A stretch of 14,093 bases of DNA from Pseudomonadota bacterium. Its GTDB lineage: Bacteria > Pseudomonadota > Alphaproteobacteria > Acetobacterales > Acetobacteraceae. The position numbers and the translations under genes are program-made. Position 1 is the first letter of the stretch. The number at the start of each line of letters is the position of its first letter. This document shows positions 13,668 to 14,093 of this stretch, in pieces. The notes beneath the pieces are model-generated. The model was not told where the DNA came from and searched no databases. It worked only from the letters and a program-made list of their open reading frames with translations. The DNA is taken from the NCBI GenBank assembly GCA_021807465.1, contig JAKBCX010000009.1:1-14093 (forward strand), written 5' to 3'.

Positions 13668-14093
13668 GTCCGTTACGGCGGCGCCTGCTGTTTGGCGTGC
13701 CGTTGGCCCTAGCCGTTGCGGGTGGAGAAGGATTTTACATTCTGCTGCGCCGTATGCAGGACAATAAATACGACCCGCACGCCCTGCCCTCACCACTTAT
13801 AGGCAAACGCCCGCCTGCTTTTTCTCTACCCGGCATTGCCGGCATGCAGGGGTTTTCCAACACCGATATTGCCGCGCCCCAAAAACCGATGCTGGTGAAC
13901 TGGTTTGCCTCCTGGTGCATGCCCTGCGCCGAGGAAGCGCCGCTCCTCGGCCAGCTCGCGGCGGGTGGTTTGAGCATCTGGGGCATTGCGTACGAGGATG
14001 ACGCGAAGAGCCTGCAAGCGTTTTTGGCCCAGAACGGGAATCCGTACCAGCGCCTGGCCAGTGACGCGAGCGGCACCACCGCCATAAACTGGG
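13664..14093 (+). CDS. ccmG: Thiol:disulfide oxidoreductase CcmG/DsbE (3' end beyond right edge)
   Basis: Membrane-anchored periplasmic thioredoxin-fold protein that keeps the CxxCH cysteines of apocytochrome c reduced before heme attachment. The first 143 residues are visible: an Arg-rich start (MSPLRRRLL) and one N-terminal span (about 9-27), then PLIGKRPPAFSLPG (44-57), the redox motif Cys85-Met-Pro-Cys88 in NWFASWCMPC, and IWGIAYEDD, typical of CcmG. The GTG start overlaps the ccmF stop (GTGA), fitting the coupled pattern of the operon; no ATG upstream of the anchor is in this frame. About 30-40 residues are likely missing at the right edge. CcmH is expected next. Confidence 0.93.
   Translation, partial: MSPLRRRLLFGVPLALAVAGGEGFYILLRRMQDNKYDPHALPSPLIGKRPPAFSLPGIAGMQGFSNTDIAAPQKPMLVNWFASWCMPCAEEAPLLGQLAAGGLSIWGIAYEDDAKSLQAFLAQNGNPYQRLASDASGTTAINW

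Overview
The window reads as the chromosome of a GC-rich alphaproteobacterium. This is an inference from gene order (ccmC-ccmD-ccmE-ccmF-ccmG head to tail), tight ATGA/GTGA stop-start overlaps and high-GC codon use. I cannot fix a genus; a Rhodospirillales/Acetobacterales-like host is a guess. About two thirds of the window is an accessory oxygenase region. The right third is housekeeping.

Layout, left to right. (1) 1-2206, minus strand: an operon read as putidaredoxin-like [2Fe-2S] ferredoxin, cytochrome P450, short-chain dehydrogenase (SDR, cut by the left edge). (2) 2278-3515, plus strand: two TetR-family regulators overlapping by ATGA, diverging from the P450 operon. (3) 3516-5124, plus strand: a perfect 24-bp palindrome over the likely -35 of the next promoter, then a Rieske oxygenase alpha subunit coupled by ATGA to an unrecognised 112-residue helical protein. 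(4) 5133-7360: two divergent TauD/TfdA-type 2-oxoglutarate dioxygenases sharing a 328-bp intergenic region rich in inverted repeats, with a strong hairpin terminator at each outer end. (5) 7363-9214, minus strand: a branched-chain-amino-acid-type binding protein with no signal peptide, then a second SDR. (6) 9293-10235, minus strand: EVE-domain protein and MsrA, overlapping by 8 nt. (7) 10300-14093, plus strand: cytochrome c maturation genes ccmC, D, E, F and the start of ccmG.

The left two thirds hold four iron-dependent oxygenases of three mechanistic classes (P450, Rieske non-heme, two 2OG/Fe(II) enzymes), two SDRs that could oxidise the alcohols formed, and two local repressors with at least one clear operator candidate. 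This fits a catabolic or tailoring pathway for a hydrophobic or carboxylated organic compound, but the substrate cannot be read from sequence. No ferredoxin reductase, Rieske beta subunit, transporter permease, transposase, tRNA, rRNA or CRISPR array was found. The most interesting items are the Rieske alpha/112-residue pair, its palindromic operator, the insulated divergent dioxygenase pair, and the signal-less binding protein paired with an SDR.
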